Part shown: positions 29,395-39,011 of the stretch, in pieces
Layout of the letters: each line of letters begins with the position of its first letter
Position numbering within the stretch: the first letter of the stretch is position 1
Assembly (NCBI RefSeq): GCF_009712035.1
Contig: NZ_VILB01000032.1
Span: 1 to 46,941, forward strand
Direction: 5' to 3'
Length of the DNA: 46,941 nucleotides
DNA from: Anabaena sp. UHCC 0187
GTDB taxonomy: Bacteria; Cyanobacteriota; Cyanobacteriia; Cyanobacteriales; Nostocaceae
The notes under the pieces: generated by a model
The model's database searches: none
The model's input: only the letters and a program-made list of their open reading frames with translations
What the model was told of the DNA's origin: nothing
Position numbers and translations under genes: made by a program

Positions 29395-30717
29395 ATGACA
29401 CAAGAACCGATACAAGTAATTGGCGGTGGACTCGCAGGAACAGAAGCAGCATGGCAAATAGCCCAAGCCGGCGTGCCTGTAATTCTCCACGAGATGCGCC
29501 CTAAACGCTTCAGCCCTGCCCATCATACGGAAAATTTGGCAGAATTGGTCTGTAGTAACTCTTTCGGGGCTATGGCGAGCGATCGCGCTGCTGGTCTATT
29601 ACACGAAGAATTACGCCAACTCGGTTCTATTGTCATCTCCAAAGCAGATGAACACGCAGTCCCCGCTGGTGGGGCTTTAGCGGTAGATAGAGGACAATTT
29701 GGGGAAGATTTAACCCAAACCTTAGCAAATCATCCTTTAATTGATTTCCGTCGGGGGGAAGTTACAGCCATTCCTGAAGGTATCGTTGTTTTAGCTTCTG
29801 GACCATTAACCAGTCCCGACTTAGCCGCAGATTTACAGCGGTTTACGGGAATGGAATATCTCAACTTTTTTGATGCTGCAAGTCCAATTATTGTGGGAGA
29901 TTCTATTAATAAAGATATTGCTTTTATGGCTTCCCGTTATGACAAAGGTGAAGCAGCTTATCTTAATTGTCCGATGAATAAAGAGCAGTATTTACAATTT
30001 CGAGAAGCACTTTGTCAAGCAGAACAAACAGAATTAAAAGACTTTGAAAAAGAAACAGCGAAATTTTTTGAAGCTTGTTTACCAATTGAAGAAATGGCAC
30101 GCAGAGGGGAAGATACCATGCGTTATGGACCCCTCAAACCAGTGGGTCTATCTGATCCTCGTAATGGAGAACGTAACTATGCGGTAATTCAATTGCGACA
30201 AGAAGATAAAGCCGGTCAACTTTGGAATATGGTCGGATTTCAAACTAATTTACGCTGGGGTGAACAAAAACGAGTATTTCAAATGATACCTGGTTTAGAA
30301 AAAGCCGAATTTGTCAGATTAGGAGTCATGCACCGCAATACTTTTTTAAATGCACCCCAATTAATGTCTGCAAGTTTGCAATTTAAAGAACGTCCAACTT
30401 TACTAGCTGCGGGACAATTAATAGGAACAGAAGGTTATACTGCTGCATCTGCGGGAGGTTGGTTAGCGGGAACAAATGCAGCTAGATTAGCTTTAGGAAA
30501 AGAACCCCTAATTTTACCTATTACAACCATGATGGGGGCATTATTTGAGTTTATCAGATCCGCCGCACCAAAACATTTTCAACCAATGGCTCCTAACTTT
30601 GGCATCGTTCCCGATTTGGGAGTAAAAATCAAGAGTAAACCCGAAAAATATGGACGTTATCGAGATCGCTCTTTAGCAGATTTAGCAACTTGGAAAATGG
30701 AAAATTTAGCCGTTTAA
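29395..30717 (+). CDS. trmFO: Methylenetetrahydrofolate--tRNA-(uracil-5-)-methyltransferase
   Basis: FAD/folate enzyme forming m5U54 in the tRNA T-loop. The FAD motif is [16 protein letters not shown], then [27 protein letters not shown] (with a conserved Cys), [11 protein letters not shown] and [29 protein letters not shown]. 440 residues. ATG 29395. Monocistronic by spacing. Confidence 0.96.
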   Translation: MTQEPIQVIGGGLAGTEAAWQIAQAGVPVILHEMRPKRFSPAHHTENLAELVCSNSFGAMASDRAAGLLHEELRQLGSIVISKADEHAVPAGGALAVDRGQFGEDLTQTLANHPLIDFRRGEVTAIPEGIVVLASGPLTSPDLAADLQRFTGMEYLNFFDAASPIIVGDSINKDIAFMASRYDKGEAAYLNCPMNKEQYLQFREALCQAEQTELKDFEKETAKFFEACLPIEEMARRGEDTMRYGPLKPVGLSDPRNGERNYAVIQLRQEDKAGQLWNMVGFQTNLRWGEQKRVFQMIPGLEKAEFVRLGVMHRNTFLNAPQLMSASLQFKERPTLLAAGQLIGTEGYTAASAGGWLAGTNAARLALGKEPLILPITTMMGALFEFIRSAAPKHFQPMAPNFGIVPDLGVKIKSKPEKYGRYRDRSLADLATWKMENLAV

Positions 30718-30736
30718 TTTCATAGGAGGAAGTGTT

Positions 30737-31030
30737 TTAATCTTTCTCCTTCAACATCACTAAACCATGAATACCTACTGCTGTAATCACACCTCCCAGC
30801 AACCCCCAGGTAGCATCTGCGAAAACATTAATTCGATGGGCTAAAGCTCGATGATATGCAAATTGTAAAGTTCTTTCATTAGGCTTTTCCTCTTTTACCA
30901 ATTTTTCTAAATAATTTTCAGCTTTTATTAGTGCATCATAATCAGTGGCAAAATAATAAAGGGATATCAATACTACCAAGAAACCAGGGATGGCTAAAGT
31001 AAGTAGTAAAATTGCTGGTCTTCTTTTCAT
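30737..31030 (-). CDS. Small membrane protein of unknown function
   Basis: 97 residues from ATG 31030 (MKRRPAILLL). The frame extends 19 codons further upstream without a convincing start. Two hydrophobic helices lie about 7-28 and 72-92, with an acidic/basic helical stretch between (KAENYLEKLVKEEKPNERTLQFAYHRALAHRINVF). I do not recognise the family. Its stop lies 17 nt from the convergent trmFO stop. Confidence 0.65.
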   Translation of the reverse strand: MKRRPAILLLTLAIPGFLVVLISLYYFATDYDALIKAENYLEKLVKEEKPNERTLQFAYHRALAHRINVFADATWGLLGGVITAVGIHGLVMLKEKD

Positions 31031-31123
31031 AAGAATATTTAATATTACTGTTTGATTATACACAAAAATAATGTATAATTTGAACAAACTATCATTAAAT
31101 CAAATAACCCCAAAAATTTGTAA

Positions 31124-31699
31124 ATGCACAAAGGAAAATTAACGATCTGGAAAGATGATCGCGGATTTGGATTTATTCAATTAGATGATACAGAAAAGAA
31201 AGTTTTCTTGCATATTTCCAGTTTGAGAAACAAGCGCAAACGTCCTCAAGAAGGGGATATTATTAAATACCAACTAATAACTGATAAAAAAGGCAAACTG
31301 ACTGCTACCAACGCATCCATAGAGGAAAAAATTTCAGCGTGGATATTTGTTTTACTAATTCTATCAATATTACCTATTTGGGGAACAGTCAAGCTGTCAA
31401 TGATTTATAGAAATCCTTTACCGATAGCTATTTATCCAATTACAGGATTAATTACTTATTGGTTTTATGCACATGACAAAAAACAAGCAACTGATGGAAA
31501 TTGGCGTACTCCTGAACAAACTTTACATTTCTGGGAGTTAATCGGTGGATGGATTGGTGGTTTTATTGCTCAGAATACACTTCACCATAAAAGTAAAAAG
31601 TCTTCATATCAATCAGTTTATTGGATTATTGTAGCTATTCATTTGGCTGGTTGGATGTATTGGTTATTTTTACAGCCATACAATTTGAAACTGAAATGA
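31124..31699 (+). CDS. Cold-shock domain / DUF1294 membrane fusion protein
   Basis: 191 residues. An N-terminal cold-shock domain (about 1-65) contains the RNP1-like DRGFGFIQLDD and VFLHISSL, so it can bind single-stranded RNA or DNA. DUF1294 follows (about 75-185) with three to four hydrophobic segments and the motifs WRTPEQTLHFWELIGGWIGGFIAQ and HHKSKKSSYQ. This architecture is known in other bacteria but its role is not. ATG 31124, about 36 nt beyond the divergent small membrane frame. Confidence 0.85.
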   Translation: MHKGKLTIWKDDRGFGFIQLDDTEKKVFLHISSLRNKRKRPQEGDIIKYQLITDKKGKLTATNASIEEKISAWIFVLLILSILPIWGTVKLSMIYRNPLPIAIYPITGLITYWFYAHDKKQATDGNWRTPEQTLHFWELIGGWIGGFIAQNTLHHKSKKSSYQSVYWIIVAIHLAGWMYWLFLQPYNLKLK

Positions 31700-31804
31700 G
31701 TGTAAGTATTGTTTATCCGTAAAACTTGTTAATTTACTAAATCTGTATCACTTAACTTTCTTTTTTGGCAAATTCAAGGTTAGAATAACAAAATTAAATT
31801 ATGG

Positions 31805-33085
31805 TTGAAGCTACAAAAATTGTTAAAACAACTAACTAATAACCTGTTTCCCGGTTCAATTATCAAATTAGATAATGGCTTAACATTCATTCACCAAGAA
31901 ATATCCACTACACCCGTAGTGGTAGCTGACGTTTGGGTGCGTGCGGGAGCTAACCTAGAACCAGAACCTTGGTTTGGAATGGCACATTTTCTAGAACACA
32001 TGATTTTCAAAGGGACACCAAACCTGCTACCTGGGGAATTTGATTATCATATTGAAAAAATTGGTGGTGTGAGTAATGCCGCTACCAGCCACGATTACGC
32101 CCATTATTTCATTACAACCGCTGCTAATCAGCTAGAGCATACCCTTCCCCATTTAGGAGAATTACTCCTGAATGCAGCCATTCCTGACGATGAATTTATT
32201 AAAGAACGGGATGTGGTGTTAGAAGAAATCCGTTCTTACAATGATGATCATGATTGGGTTGGTTTTCAATCTTTGGCTAAAAATGTTTACCAACAGCACC
32301 CTTACGGACGTTCTGTATTGGGAACTGAGTCAGAATTAATGCAGTATTCCCCGGAGGCTATGCGCTGCTTTTATCGCAGTTACTATCAACCAGAAAATAT
32401 GACTGTGGTTGTGGTGGGGGGAATTAGTGAAACAGCCGCTAGGGAATTGGTAAACCGGACATTTACAGATTTTCCCCAACGGGATAATTGTCCCCAATTT
32501 ACTAAAGTTGCAGTACCAGTAATTAACGGAATTCGTCGTCATGAGTTAATATTACCCAGACTGGAACAAGCGCGGTTAATGATGGCTTGGAAAGTACCGG
32601 GAGTAGAAGAATTTCGGGCTGTTCATGGTTTAGAATTATTATCAGCGCTGTTAGGAGAAGGGAGAATTTCTCGGTTAGTATCTGATTTGCGGGAAGAAAA
32701 GCAACTTGTTCAAGAAATTTGCTGTGATTTTTCTCTACAACAAGAATCAAGTTTATTCACAATTACGGCTTGGTTAGAATCAGAATATCTGGAACAAGTT
32801 GAAGATTTGATTTGTGATCATTTACAAGAATTGCAAAATCAAGAAATTAGCAAGCCAGAACTAAATCGTATTCAGAGGTTTTTATGTAATGATTATGCCT
32901 TTTCTACAGAAACACCAAATGAGCTAACTGATTTTTATGGTTATTATCATACCATTGCCAATGCTGAATTAGCTGTTAATTATCCCCAAGAAATACAGTC
33001 TTTCGATCCTCAAGAATTGCAAAAATTAGCTCAAAAGTATCTTTCACCAGCTAATTATGCGGTGACAATTCTCAAACCTTGTTAA
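31805..33085 (+). CDS. M16 family zinc peptidase, active subunit
   Basis: 426 residues. The inverted zinc motif HFLEH (H61, E64, H65), with a downstream Glu in the EFIKERDVVLEEI helix, marks a catalytically complete member. YYQPENMTVVVVGGI and the C-terminal half fit the second M16 domain. The frame starts at TTG 31805. An ATG at 31801, one reading frame off, opens only a 12-codon peptide, so either TTG is the start or a base has been lost here. It is followed 14 nt later by the inactive partner, as in processing-peptidase-like pairs. Confidence 0.9.
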   Translation: MKLQKLLKQLTNNLFPGSIIKLDNGLTFIHQEISTTPVVVADVWVRAGANLEPEPWFGMAHFLEHMIFKGTPNLLPGEFDYHIEKIGGVSNAATSHDYAHYFITTAANQLEHTLPHLGELLLNAAIPDDEFIKERDVVLEEIRSYNDDHDWVGFQSLAKNVYQQHPYGRSVLGTESELMQYSPEAMRCFYRSYYQPENMTVVVVGGISETAARELVNRTFTDFPQRDNCPQFTKVAVPVINGIRRHELILPRLEQARLMMAWKVPGVEEFRAVHGLELLSALLGEGRISRLVSDLREEKQLVQEICCDFSLQQESSLFTITAWLESEYLEQVEDLICDHLQELQNQEISKPELNRIQRFLCNDYAFSTETPNELTDFYGYYHTIANAELAVNYPQEIQSFDPQELQKLAQKYLSPANYAVTILKPC

Positions 33086-33099
33086 TTATTAAGTGAAAA

Positions 33100-34371
33100 A
33101 TGCAAACTATTAATAGTCGCTCTCTCATTCATCGCACCGTATTAAGTAATGGCATCGTTTTATTAGTATCAGAAAATCAAGCTGCTGATATTATTGCTGG
33201 ACGGATTTTTATTCGCGCTGGTAGTTGTCATGAACAGCGAGAAAAAGCTGGTTTAGCGCATTTGTTATCAGCGGTAATGACAAAGGGATGTGATGGTTTA
33301 TCGAGTTTAGAAATTGCCGAAAAAGTCGAATCTGTGGGAGCTAGTTTAGGCACAGATGCAGCTACAGACTATTTTTTGCTATCTTTGAAAACGGTAACTG
33401 CTGATTTTATTGACATTTTAGCATTAGCTGGACAATTATTGCGATCGCCTACCTTTCCCGAAAATCAAATAGAATTAGAAAAGCGGTTAGCAATTCAAGA
33501 TATTCGTTCCCAAAAAGAGCAACCTTTTAGCCTGGCTTTTGAACAATTGCGTCAGGTAATGTACCCCAATCATCCCTACTCCATGTCAGTTTTAGGTGAT
33601 GAAACAACCATGAGCAGCATTACCCGTGATGACTTAGTAGAATATCATCAAACTCATTTCCGTCCTGATAATATTGTCATTAGCATTGCTGGACGCATTA
33701 CCCCAGCACAAGCAGAGAAATTAGTAAATAAGATTTTTGGTGATTGGGAAATACCAAATTTCGCCAAACCTACTCTTGATTTATCACCCATTACTATATC
33801 ACCTAAACCCTGTCTGAAACCCTTAAATACACAACAATCAATTATTATGTTGGGTTATTTAGGACCATCAGTAAATAACCCAGAATATGCGGCTCTTAAA
33901 TTACTTTGTAGCTATTTAGGAAATGGTCTTTCTAGTCGTTTATTTGTAGAATTACGAGAAAAGCAAGGTTTAGCCTATGACGTATCTGCTATTTATTCTA
34001 CGCGACTTTTTCCCGCTGCCTTTGTAGTTTATATTGGGACTGCACCAGAAAATACCAAAATTGCTTTTAATGGACTCCACCAGGAAGTAGAATTGTTATG
34101 TAGCACTGAACTGTCAGCAGAAGCATTACAAACTGCTAAAAACAAAATTATCGGTCAATATGCTTTAGGCAAACAAACTAATGGACATATGGCACAGATA
34201 TATGGTTGGTATGAAATTTTGGGTTTAGGGATTGAATTTGATCAAAAGTTTCCGGAATTAATTAATAATGTTACTGCAACGGAGGCAATTACAGCAGCTT
34301 GCAAATATTTACAAGCACCATACTTATCTTTGGTAGGGCCAGAGGAAGCAATTCAGACGGCTACGTTCTAA
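33100..34371 (+). CDS. M16 family peptidase-like protein, probably non-catalytic subunit
   Basis: 423 residues. The same fold as its neighbour, but the zinc motif is replaced: HLLSA stands where HxxEH should be, so zinc binding and catalysis are unlikely. The C-terminal half keeps the glycine-rich loop and Arg/Tyr residues (LSSRLFVELREKQGLAYDVSA) that contact substrate in heterodimeric M16 enzymes. Together the two genes would form an active/inactive heterodimer. ATG 33100. Confidence 0.9.
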   Translation: MQTINSRSLIHRTVLSNGIVLLVSENQAADIIAGRIFIRAGSCHEQREKAGLAHLLSAVMTKGCDGLSSLEIAEKVESVGASLGTDAATDYFLLSLKTVTADFIDILALAGQLLRSPTFPENQIELEKRLAIQDIRSQKEQPFSLAFEQLRQVMYPNHPYSMSVLGDETTMSSITRDDLVEYHQTHFRPDNIVISIAGRITPAQAEKLVNKIFGDWEIPNFAKPTLDLSPITISPKPCLKPLNTQQSIIMLGYLGPSVNNPEYAALKLLCSYLGNGLSSRLFVELREKQGLAYDVSAIYSTRLFPAAFVVYIGTAPENTKIAFNGLHQEVELLCSTELSAEALQTAKNKIIGQYALGKQTNGHMAQIYGWYEILGLGIEFDQKFPELINNVTATEAITAACKYLQAPYLSLVGPEEAIQTATF

Positions 34372-34383
34372 AACTTTAAATTG

Positions 34384-34412
34384 AGTAGGTTGGGTTGACG
34401 TATGTTACCCAA
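34384..34412. repeat. Fragment of the AGTAGGTTGGGTT repeat
   Basis: GAGTAGGTTGGGTTGACG is the left part of the element at 9433, followed by a short TACCCAAC arm. It lies 12 nt after the M16 stop. Confidence 0.7.
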
Positions 34413-34511
34413 CAAAATAAAGTCTTAGAAATATTCGGTGATGTTTTATCTTGATATCAAAAAGACTAACGGCAAACAAAGCGATCGCAACAAGTGTAAG
34501 ATAAAATTTTT

Positions 34512-35294
34512 ATGAAAAATAATTTGATAGCAAGTATTCCCAACTATATGAGCGCAAATTTTTGGTATTGCTTACTCTTGTTAACCACCACACCCGTGTT
34601 GATTAGTTCCTCTGCTTTCATATCAACAGCAGCACCAGTCAAAATTGCCCAACTCAACACAGACGTTAAAATCAATCGTCCTCCTTTGAACATGGGTAGT
34701 CAAGGTGAACGAGTTACAGAACTCCAAGCCGCTTTGAAACTCTTGGGCTTTTATTCGGGTGCTGTGGATGGTACATATCAACAAAATACAGTCATTGCTG
34801 TTTCTCAGTTTCAACAAGCTGCCGGCTTAAATCCCACTGGTAATGTAGATAATATTACTTGGCAAAAACTGTTTCCCAGTCCATCAAATATTATCTCTTC
34901 CGCACCTAACCCTGTGAGTAGTTTTACGACTGTTCCCACCCAAACCACAAAAAAACCTCCGGTGAATACAAAACCACCAACGACAAGACGCACAACCCCC
35001 AAAAATCAACCGAATATTAGCATTCAACCCACTCCCCCCAAGCAACAAATACCTGGTATTCAATATACTCCCGAAGGATGGCCAATTTTGCGTTTAGGCA
35101 TGAGTGGTGCAGAAGTGATTAAGTTGCAAAAACAACTACAAAACCTGGGTTTTTTAACTGGTACGATAGATGGAGATTTCGGAATATCCACAGAAAGAGC
35201 AGTCAAAGCTGCTCAAACTCGTTATGGTTTAGAACCTGATGGTATAGTCGGTGGTGGTACATGGAAAGTTTTCCTGAAACGCACTTCCCAGTAG
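34512..35294 (+). CDS. Exported protein with two peptidoglycan-binding domains
   Basis: 260 residues. A signal peptide lies about 1-40 (NFWYCLLLLTTTPVLISSSAF). The first PG_binding_1 motif is about 62-120 (GSQGERVTELQAALKLLGFYSGAVDGTYQQNTVIAVSQFQ), then a Pro/Thr-rich linker, then a second at about 195-255 (GMSGAEVIKLQKQLQNLGFLTGTIDGDFGISTERAVKAAQ). No catalytic domain is visible. A wall-binding role is inferred. ATG 34512. Confidence 0.88.
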   Translation: MKNNLIASIPNYMSANFWYCLLLLTTTPVLISSSAFISTAAPVKIAQLNTDVKINRPPLNMGSQGERVTELQAALKLLGFYSGAVDGTYQQNTVIAVSQFQQAAGLNPTGNVDNITWQKLFPSPSNIISSAPNPVSSFTTVPTQTTKKPPVNTKPPTTRRTTPKNQPNISIQPTPPKQQIPGIQYTPEGWPILRLGMSGAEVIKLQKQLQNLGFLTGTIDGDFGISTERAVKAAQTRYGLEPDGIVGGGTWKVFLKRTSQ

Positions 35295-35321
35295 AGTTAA
35301 TCTTATTCTCATTATCAAACC

Positions 35322-35675
35322 ATGAAGCACTTTCTTTTAACTTGGCTCGGTACTGCGGTAGCGTTATTAATTACCTCTAAAATTGTCCCTGGCATCATTC
35401 TCACCAGTTTTGCTGCTGCTTTAATTGCCGCTGTTGTGATTGGTTTGGTAAATGCCATTGTTCGGCCAATTTTACAGATTTTAGCATTTCCCATTACCTT
35501 AATTACTTTGGGTTTATTTACTCTTGTGATTAATGGCTTAACTCTATGGTTTGCCAGTGCAATAACTCCCGGTTATGGTTTTGAAATTCGGGGTTTTATT
35601 CCTGCTTTTTTAGGTTCAATTGTTCTATCAATTGTCTCTGGTATTATTAACCAGGTTGTCAGTGCCGTTGATTAA
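35322..35675 (+). CDS. Phage-holin-IV-like membrane protein (DUF360)
   Basis: 117 residues with four hydrophobic segments and little else. GTAVALLITSKIVPGI, NAIVRPILQILAFPITLITLGLFTLVING and the FIPAFLGSIVLSIVSGIIN end are typical of this family. The holin name is by similarity; there is no phage context and its role is unknown. ATG 35322, 27 nt after the PG-binding gene, probably cotranscribed. Confidence 0.88.
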   Translation: MKHFLLTWLGTAVALLITSKIVPGIILTSFAAALIAAVVIGLVNAIVRPILQILAFPITLITLGLFTLVINGLTLWFASAITPGYGFEIRGFIPAFLGSIVLSIVSGIINQVVSAVD

Positions 35676-35686
35676 AATATCCGTTT

Positions 35687-36112
35687 TTAATTACTTTTAG
35701 CAACAGCTACTGTGACTGTTCCTGCTTCCCCTGCTAATCGAAAAATCTGTTTAGGAACTAATAACGTTATTTCCGCAGATGTAATTTCCGAAGCTGCGAG
35801 AATTGCCGATGCTTCAGCTACGCTGGATGTTCCCATTAACTTAGTAATATTATTATTAGGATTGGGAACAAATACATTATTTAAAAGTTCGGCACTAAAG
35901 GTTTTTAAAGGTAATTTTTCTAATTTACAAAATTCGAGCAAACCAATTTCTAAGGCTTTTTTATCAATAGTTGCAATCCCAGCTATTTCACTATATATAA
36001 GTTTGTATTCTTGAAAAACTTTTTGAATTGCGGTATTAATCAATTGTTGAGAAATTCCTTTTTGACAACCAATTCCTACCCATAAAATTTTTTTGTATGT
36101 CACGTTATGCAC
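35687..36112 (-). CDS. CbiG C-terminal / CobE-like cobalamin biosynthesis protein
   Basis: 141 residues matching the C-terminal domain of CbiG (cobalt-precorrin-5A hydrolase), also found alone as CobE. Motifs are VGIGCQKGIS at the start and FVPNPNNNITKLMGTSSVAEASAILAA. The catalytic N-terminal CbiG part is not present; in related cyanobacteria it can be fused to CobJ elsewhere. The frame starts at GTG 36112; GTG 36103 is an alternative. Confidence 0.85.
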   Translation of the reverse strand: MHNVTYKKILWVGIGCQKGISQQLINTAIQKVFQEYKLIYSEIAGIATIDKKALEIGLLEFCKLEKLPLKTFSAELLNNVFVPNPNNNITKLMGTSSVAEASAILAASEITSAEITLLVPKQIFRLAGEAGTVTVAVAKSN

Positions 36113-36456
36113 TTTTTTTTGTAATATTGATTATTTGTAAGTATCAAATAACAATCCTGCAAATCCTCTAATCCTAAGCATCCTGATTCAGACTTACCCT
36201 CTCCCTAATTTGTGTAATATACTCAGAAAATCACACCTAAGAGAGATTTATTCGGATTTAAAGTAGTTTTTATCACCTAAAAACTGACAATTTCAATACT
36301 ACTCACCAAAATTAAACAATGTATATTGTTCACATCTAGCACAGTAGGAAACATCAAGGCAGAAACAAGGTAACGGTAAAAGGTAAATTTACTTCTTTCT
36401 ACCCTTGTCGTGTAAGAATTTCATCTTGATGTTTCTCTTTTTTCTAAACTTTTAAA
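36113..36456. other. Intergenic region with a long imperfect hairpin
   Basis: 344 bp without a gene. GAAACATCAAG (36348-36358) and CTTGATGTTTC (36425-36435) are exact inverted arms of an 88-bp structure. A second inner pair (ACAAGG/CCTTGT) sits inside, and CTTTTTT follows on the plus strand. Confidence 0.6.
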
Positions 36457-37740
36457 TTATTCCTGCGCTCCAGCTTGTTTTAATATCTTTGCAATACCAC
36501 GATAATTATTAAATTCTGCAATCATTAAAGCCGTATAACCACCCTGATTTTTTAAGTTGACATCTGCCCCAGCTTGTAATAACATTTCTACAGCTTGACT
36601 ATAACCTTCAGCTACAGCCCACATTAAAGCAGTTGCTCCAGAAGAGTCTTGAAAATTCACATTTGCCCCTTTTTCTAGCAATAATTGGAATATTTCGGGA
36701 TAGTTTGCAGCTATGGCTTTAACTAAAGCAGTTTTACCATCATCGGCTAACTTATTAATATCTGCACCATACTCAAGTAATAGTTTCACGGTTTTGAAAT
36801 GTCCTTTAGATACTGCTAATGTGAGAGCAACTTCTCCAAAGTTTTTCTTTTCCATATCTGCACCCGCACCCAGCAAAACTGCTACTATATCGCTATATCC
36901 CTGAAATGCTGCTAATAGTAAAGGTGTATCTCCCAGATGGTTTCTAATTTGCACATCTGCTCCCCGCTGGAGTAAGATTTTTACTACATCAATATATTCT
37001 TCCACAACGGCAAGATGCAAGGCTGTTTCACCTTCTTTATCTTGATGATTAATTTCCGCACCTGCATCTAATAAAGCAGTTATAATATCAATATTTCCCG
37101 TTGCTGTAGCTGCTAACAATGCCGTTCCATGATCAACATTTTTGATGTTAACATCAGCCCCAGATGATAGCAGCGCTTGTACTATTTCTAAATAACCCAA
37201 ATCTACAGCAATCATTAATGCTGTCTCACCCTCTGGATTTTTGCTATTGACAATATTGTTATTTTGTGTTATTGCTTTAACAACCGCTGGATGTTTGTGT
37301 TTAACTGCGAGTTTTAAAGCGGTATCATCATCTTTGTCAGTGATTTCTCTGTTAGCACCAGCAGCTAAGAGAATTTGCACAATCTCAAAGTTACCTTTGA
37401 GTGCTGCTATCATTAATGCTGTACTACCATCTTCATTAGTAGCATTTATATTTGCTTCTTTTGAGATTAGTAATTTAACAACATCAATTTGATTAGCATT
37501 AGCAGCCAGCATTAATGCTGTCAAACCATATGTTTTTCTGGTTAAATTTATATTAGCACCCGCATTCAACAGCGATCGCACAATTTCTGTATAACCTAAA
37601 TTCGCCGCAAACATCAATGCTGTAGTCCCATGGCCATCGCTGATATCCACGTTAGCACCATCAACTAGCAGCCTAGAAACTTCTATAATATCGCCACTTT
37701 TCACAGCCTTTAGCAACGAGGTATCTTTATGTTCTATCAT
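36457..37740 (-). CDS. Ankyrin-repeat protein
   Basis: 427 residues built almost wholly from about 12-13 ankyrin repeats of ~33 residues (pattern G.TALM.A...G..E(I/V)...LL.AGA(N/D)(I/V)N). There is no signal peptide, membrane segment or catalytic domain, so a cytoplasmic protein-binding scaffold is likely. The repeats are near-identical in places at the protein level but varied in DNA. ATG 37740. Partner unknown. Confidence 0.93.
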   Translation of the reverse strand: MIEHKDTSLLKAVKSGDIIEVSRLLVDGANVDISDGHGTTALMFAANLGYTEIVRSLLNAGANINLTRKTYGLTALMLAANANQIDVVKLLISKEANINATNEDGSTALMIAALKGNFEIVQILLAAGANREITDKDDDTALKLAVKHKHPAVVKAITQNNNIVNSKNPEGETALMIAVDLGYLEIVQALLSSGADVNIKNVDHGTALLAATATGNIDIITALLDAGAEINHQDKEGETALHLAVVEEYIDVVKILLQRGADVQIRNHLGDTPLLLAAFQGYSDIVAVLLGAGADMEKKNFGEVALTLAVSKGHFKTVKLLLEYGADINKLADDGKTALVKAIAANYPEIFQLLLEKGANVNFQDSSGATALMWAVAEGYSQAVEMLLQAGADVNLKNQGGYTALMIAEFNNYRGIAKILKQAGAQE

Positions 37741-37893
37741 TCGTTATATCCTGTTTGGGCAGATGTTACTGATTTCAACTCAATATTTAGTTTGAAATGG
37801 TTTTAGCACTTTAGCAAGGGCGGAAAATTGCTGAGTGAAGAAAATCAATGTATGCTAAGTTTTATGAAGAATTAATAAACGGAAGTAAACAAT

Positions 37894-38364
37894 ATGGTTT
37901 TTGAACTTACTCCAACAGTAAAATTCTGGCTGAATTTTGCTCACCCAGCCATCATGTGGGTATTATTAGCACTTTCTTTGTATGCTGCATACTTGGGTTT
38001 ACAAGTACAGCGTACCAGAAATGCTCAGGGAGAAGAAAAGAAAGAACTGATTAAAGGGCGTTATACCATTAAACATCACCAATTTGGTTCTATCATCTTA
38101 GGGTTGATGGTAGCAGGTTCAATTGGGGGGATGGCCGTTACCTACATTAATAATGGTAAGTTATTTGTCGGACCGCATCTACTAGCTGGATTAGGGATGA
38201 CAGGTTTAATTGCTTTTTCCGCATCTCTATCTCCTTTCATGCAAAAAGGAGCAAATTGGGCGCGGATGACTCATATATTGTTAAATTTTGCTATTTTAGG
38301 GCTTTTCCTATGGCAAGCTCTCTCTGGTGTCGAAATTATCCAAAGAATTCTGACTAAAGCATAG
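37894..38364 (+). CDS. DUF4079 membrane protein
   Basis: 156 residues with four hydrophobic helices (about 14-36, 68-86, 94-112, 125-147). Two conserved-looking His lie near the membrane edges (FAHPAIMW and IKHHQFGS); with the MTHILLN His they recall heme- or quinone-binding membrane proteins. DUF4079 is common in cyanobacteria and plastids but has no established function. ATG 37894. Confidence 0.88.
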   Translation: MVFELTPTVKFWLNFAHPAIMWVLLALSLYAAYLGLQVQRTRNAQGEEKKELIKGRYTIKHHQFGSIILGLMVAGSIGGMAVTYINNGKLFVGPHLLAGLGMTGLIAFSASLSPFMQKGANWARMTHILLNFAILGLFLWQALSGVEIIQRILTKA

Positions 38365-38367
38365 TTT

Positions 38368-38403
38368 GTCAGGTGTCAGTTGTCTGTTGTCAATTGTCAC
38401 CTG
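38368..38403. repeat. Short heptamer-like repeat between convergent genes
   Basis: Degenerate 7-bp units (GTCAGTT, GTCTGTT, GTCAATT) flanked by AGGTG/CACCT arms. It is STRR-like and can form a hairpin between the DUF4079 and DUF1997 stops. Confidence 0.5.
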
Positions 38404-39011
38404 TGTTTCTTCTGCGGAAAAGGTATATTTAGAGATTGATGAAAATCATTCTGTACCTTGTATGTAAGCCGACGGGAAACTTGACGGACAATTTGATTCA
38501 GGATGCGATCGCCTGTAGACTGAATTAAAGAACGGGATAATCGCTGAATAAATCTGGGAAACTGCAACTCAACAACCAAATCCAACTCCCATTCCACCCG
38601 TGTAATCCCATTTAAATTACCTATCAATTGTGTTGATGATTTGTAATCCACCTCATAACCAGGTGCTTGGTAATCAGGTACAGGAATAGTCCGAATTTGA
38701 AATTGACGATCTTGGGGCTTTAATAACTCTAAACCAATCTGAGGTTCTACATCATAACCAAAAGCGCCAAATTTACCTACCGCTAAAGCATAACTATTTT
38801 CCCCTAGGGGGTGTACCTTCATCGGTTCTGCACAACGCCCAAACCATGAAGCATGAGCATTGAAATACTCCTCTACTTGCTCTATAGGTGCATACATTTC
38901 CATGCAGTCTTGATAATTGCCATAAAATTTAGTTTGACTGAAATTAGCTGCTTTTAATCCGTCATCATCTGCTAATTCCCAGGATTGATATTCACTATTG
39001 TTTGTAACCAT
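38397..39011 (-). CDS. DUF1997 family protein
   Basis: 204 residues, soluble. Recognisable by the CMEMYAPIEQVEEYFNAHASWFGRCAEPMKVHPLGENSYAL start and the VEWELDLVVELQFPRFIQRLSRSLIQSTGDRILNQIVRQVSRRLT end. The fold resembles START/polyketide-cyclase-like lipid-binding proteins. It is widespread in cyanobacteria and plants, with no firm role. ATG 39011. Confidence 0.88.
   Translation of the reverse strand: MVTNNSEYQSWELADDDGLKAANFSQTKFYGNYQDCMEMYAPIEQVEEYFNAHASWFGRCAEPMKVHPLGENSYALAVGKFGAFGYDVEPQIGLELLKPQDRQFQIRTIPVPDYQAPGYEVDYKSSTQLIGNLNGITRVEWELDLVVELQFPRFIQRLSRSLIQSTGDRILNQIVRQVSRRLTYKVQNDFHQSLNIPFPQKKHR

Noticed and set aside
35322-35675. Prophage remnant suggested by holin-like and endolysin-like genes (35.3 and 39.3 kb)
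   Set aside because: The two genes are 4 kb apart among housekeeping-type cyanobacterial genes. There are no structural, integrase or replication genes, and DUF360 proteins are common in non-phage contexts.
36457-37740. Ankyrin protein as a eukaryote-derived effector
   Set aside because: Ankyrin-repeat proteins are common in filamentous cyanobacteria. There is no secretion signal or transfer signature here.
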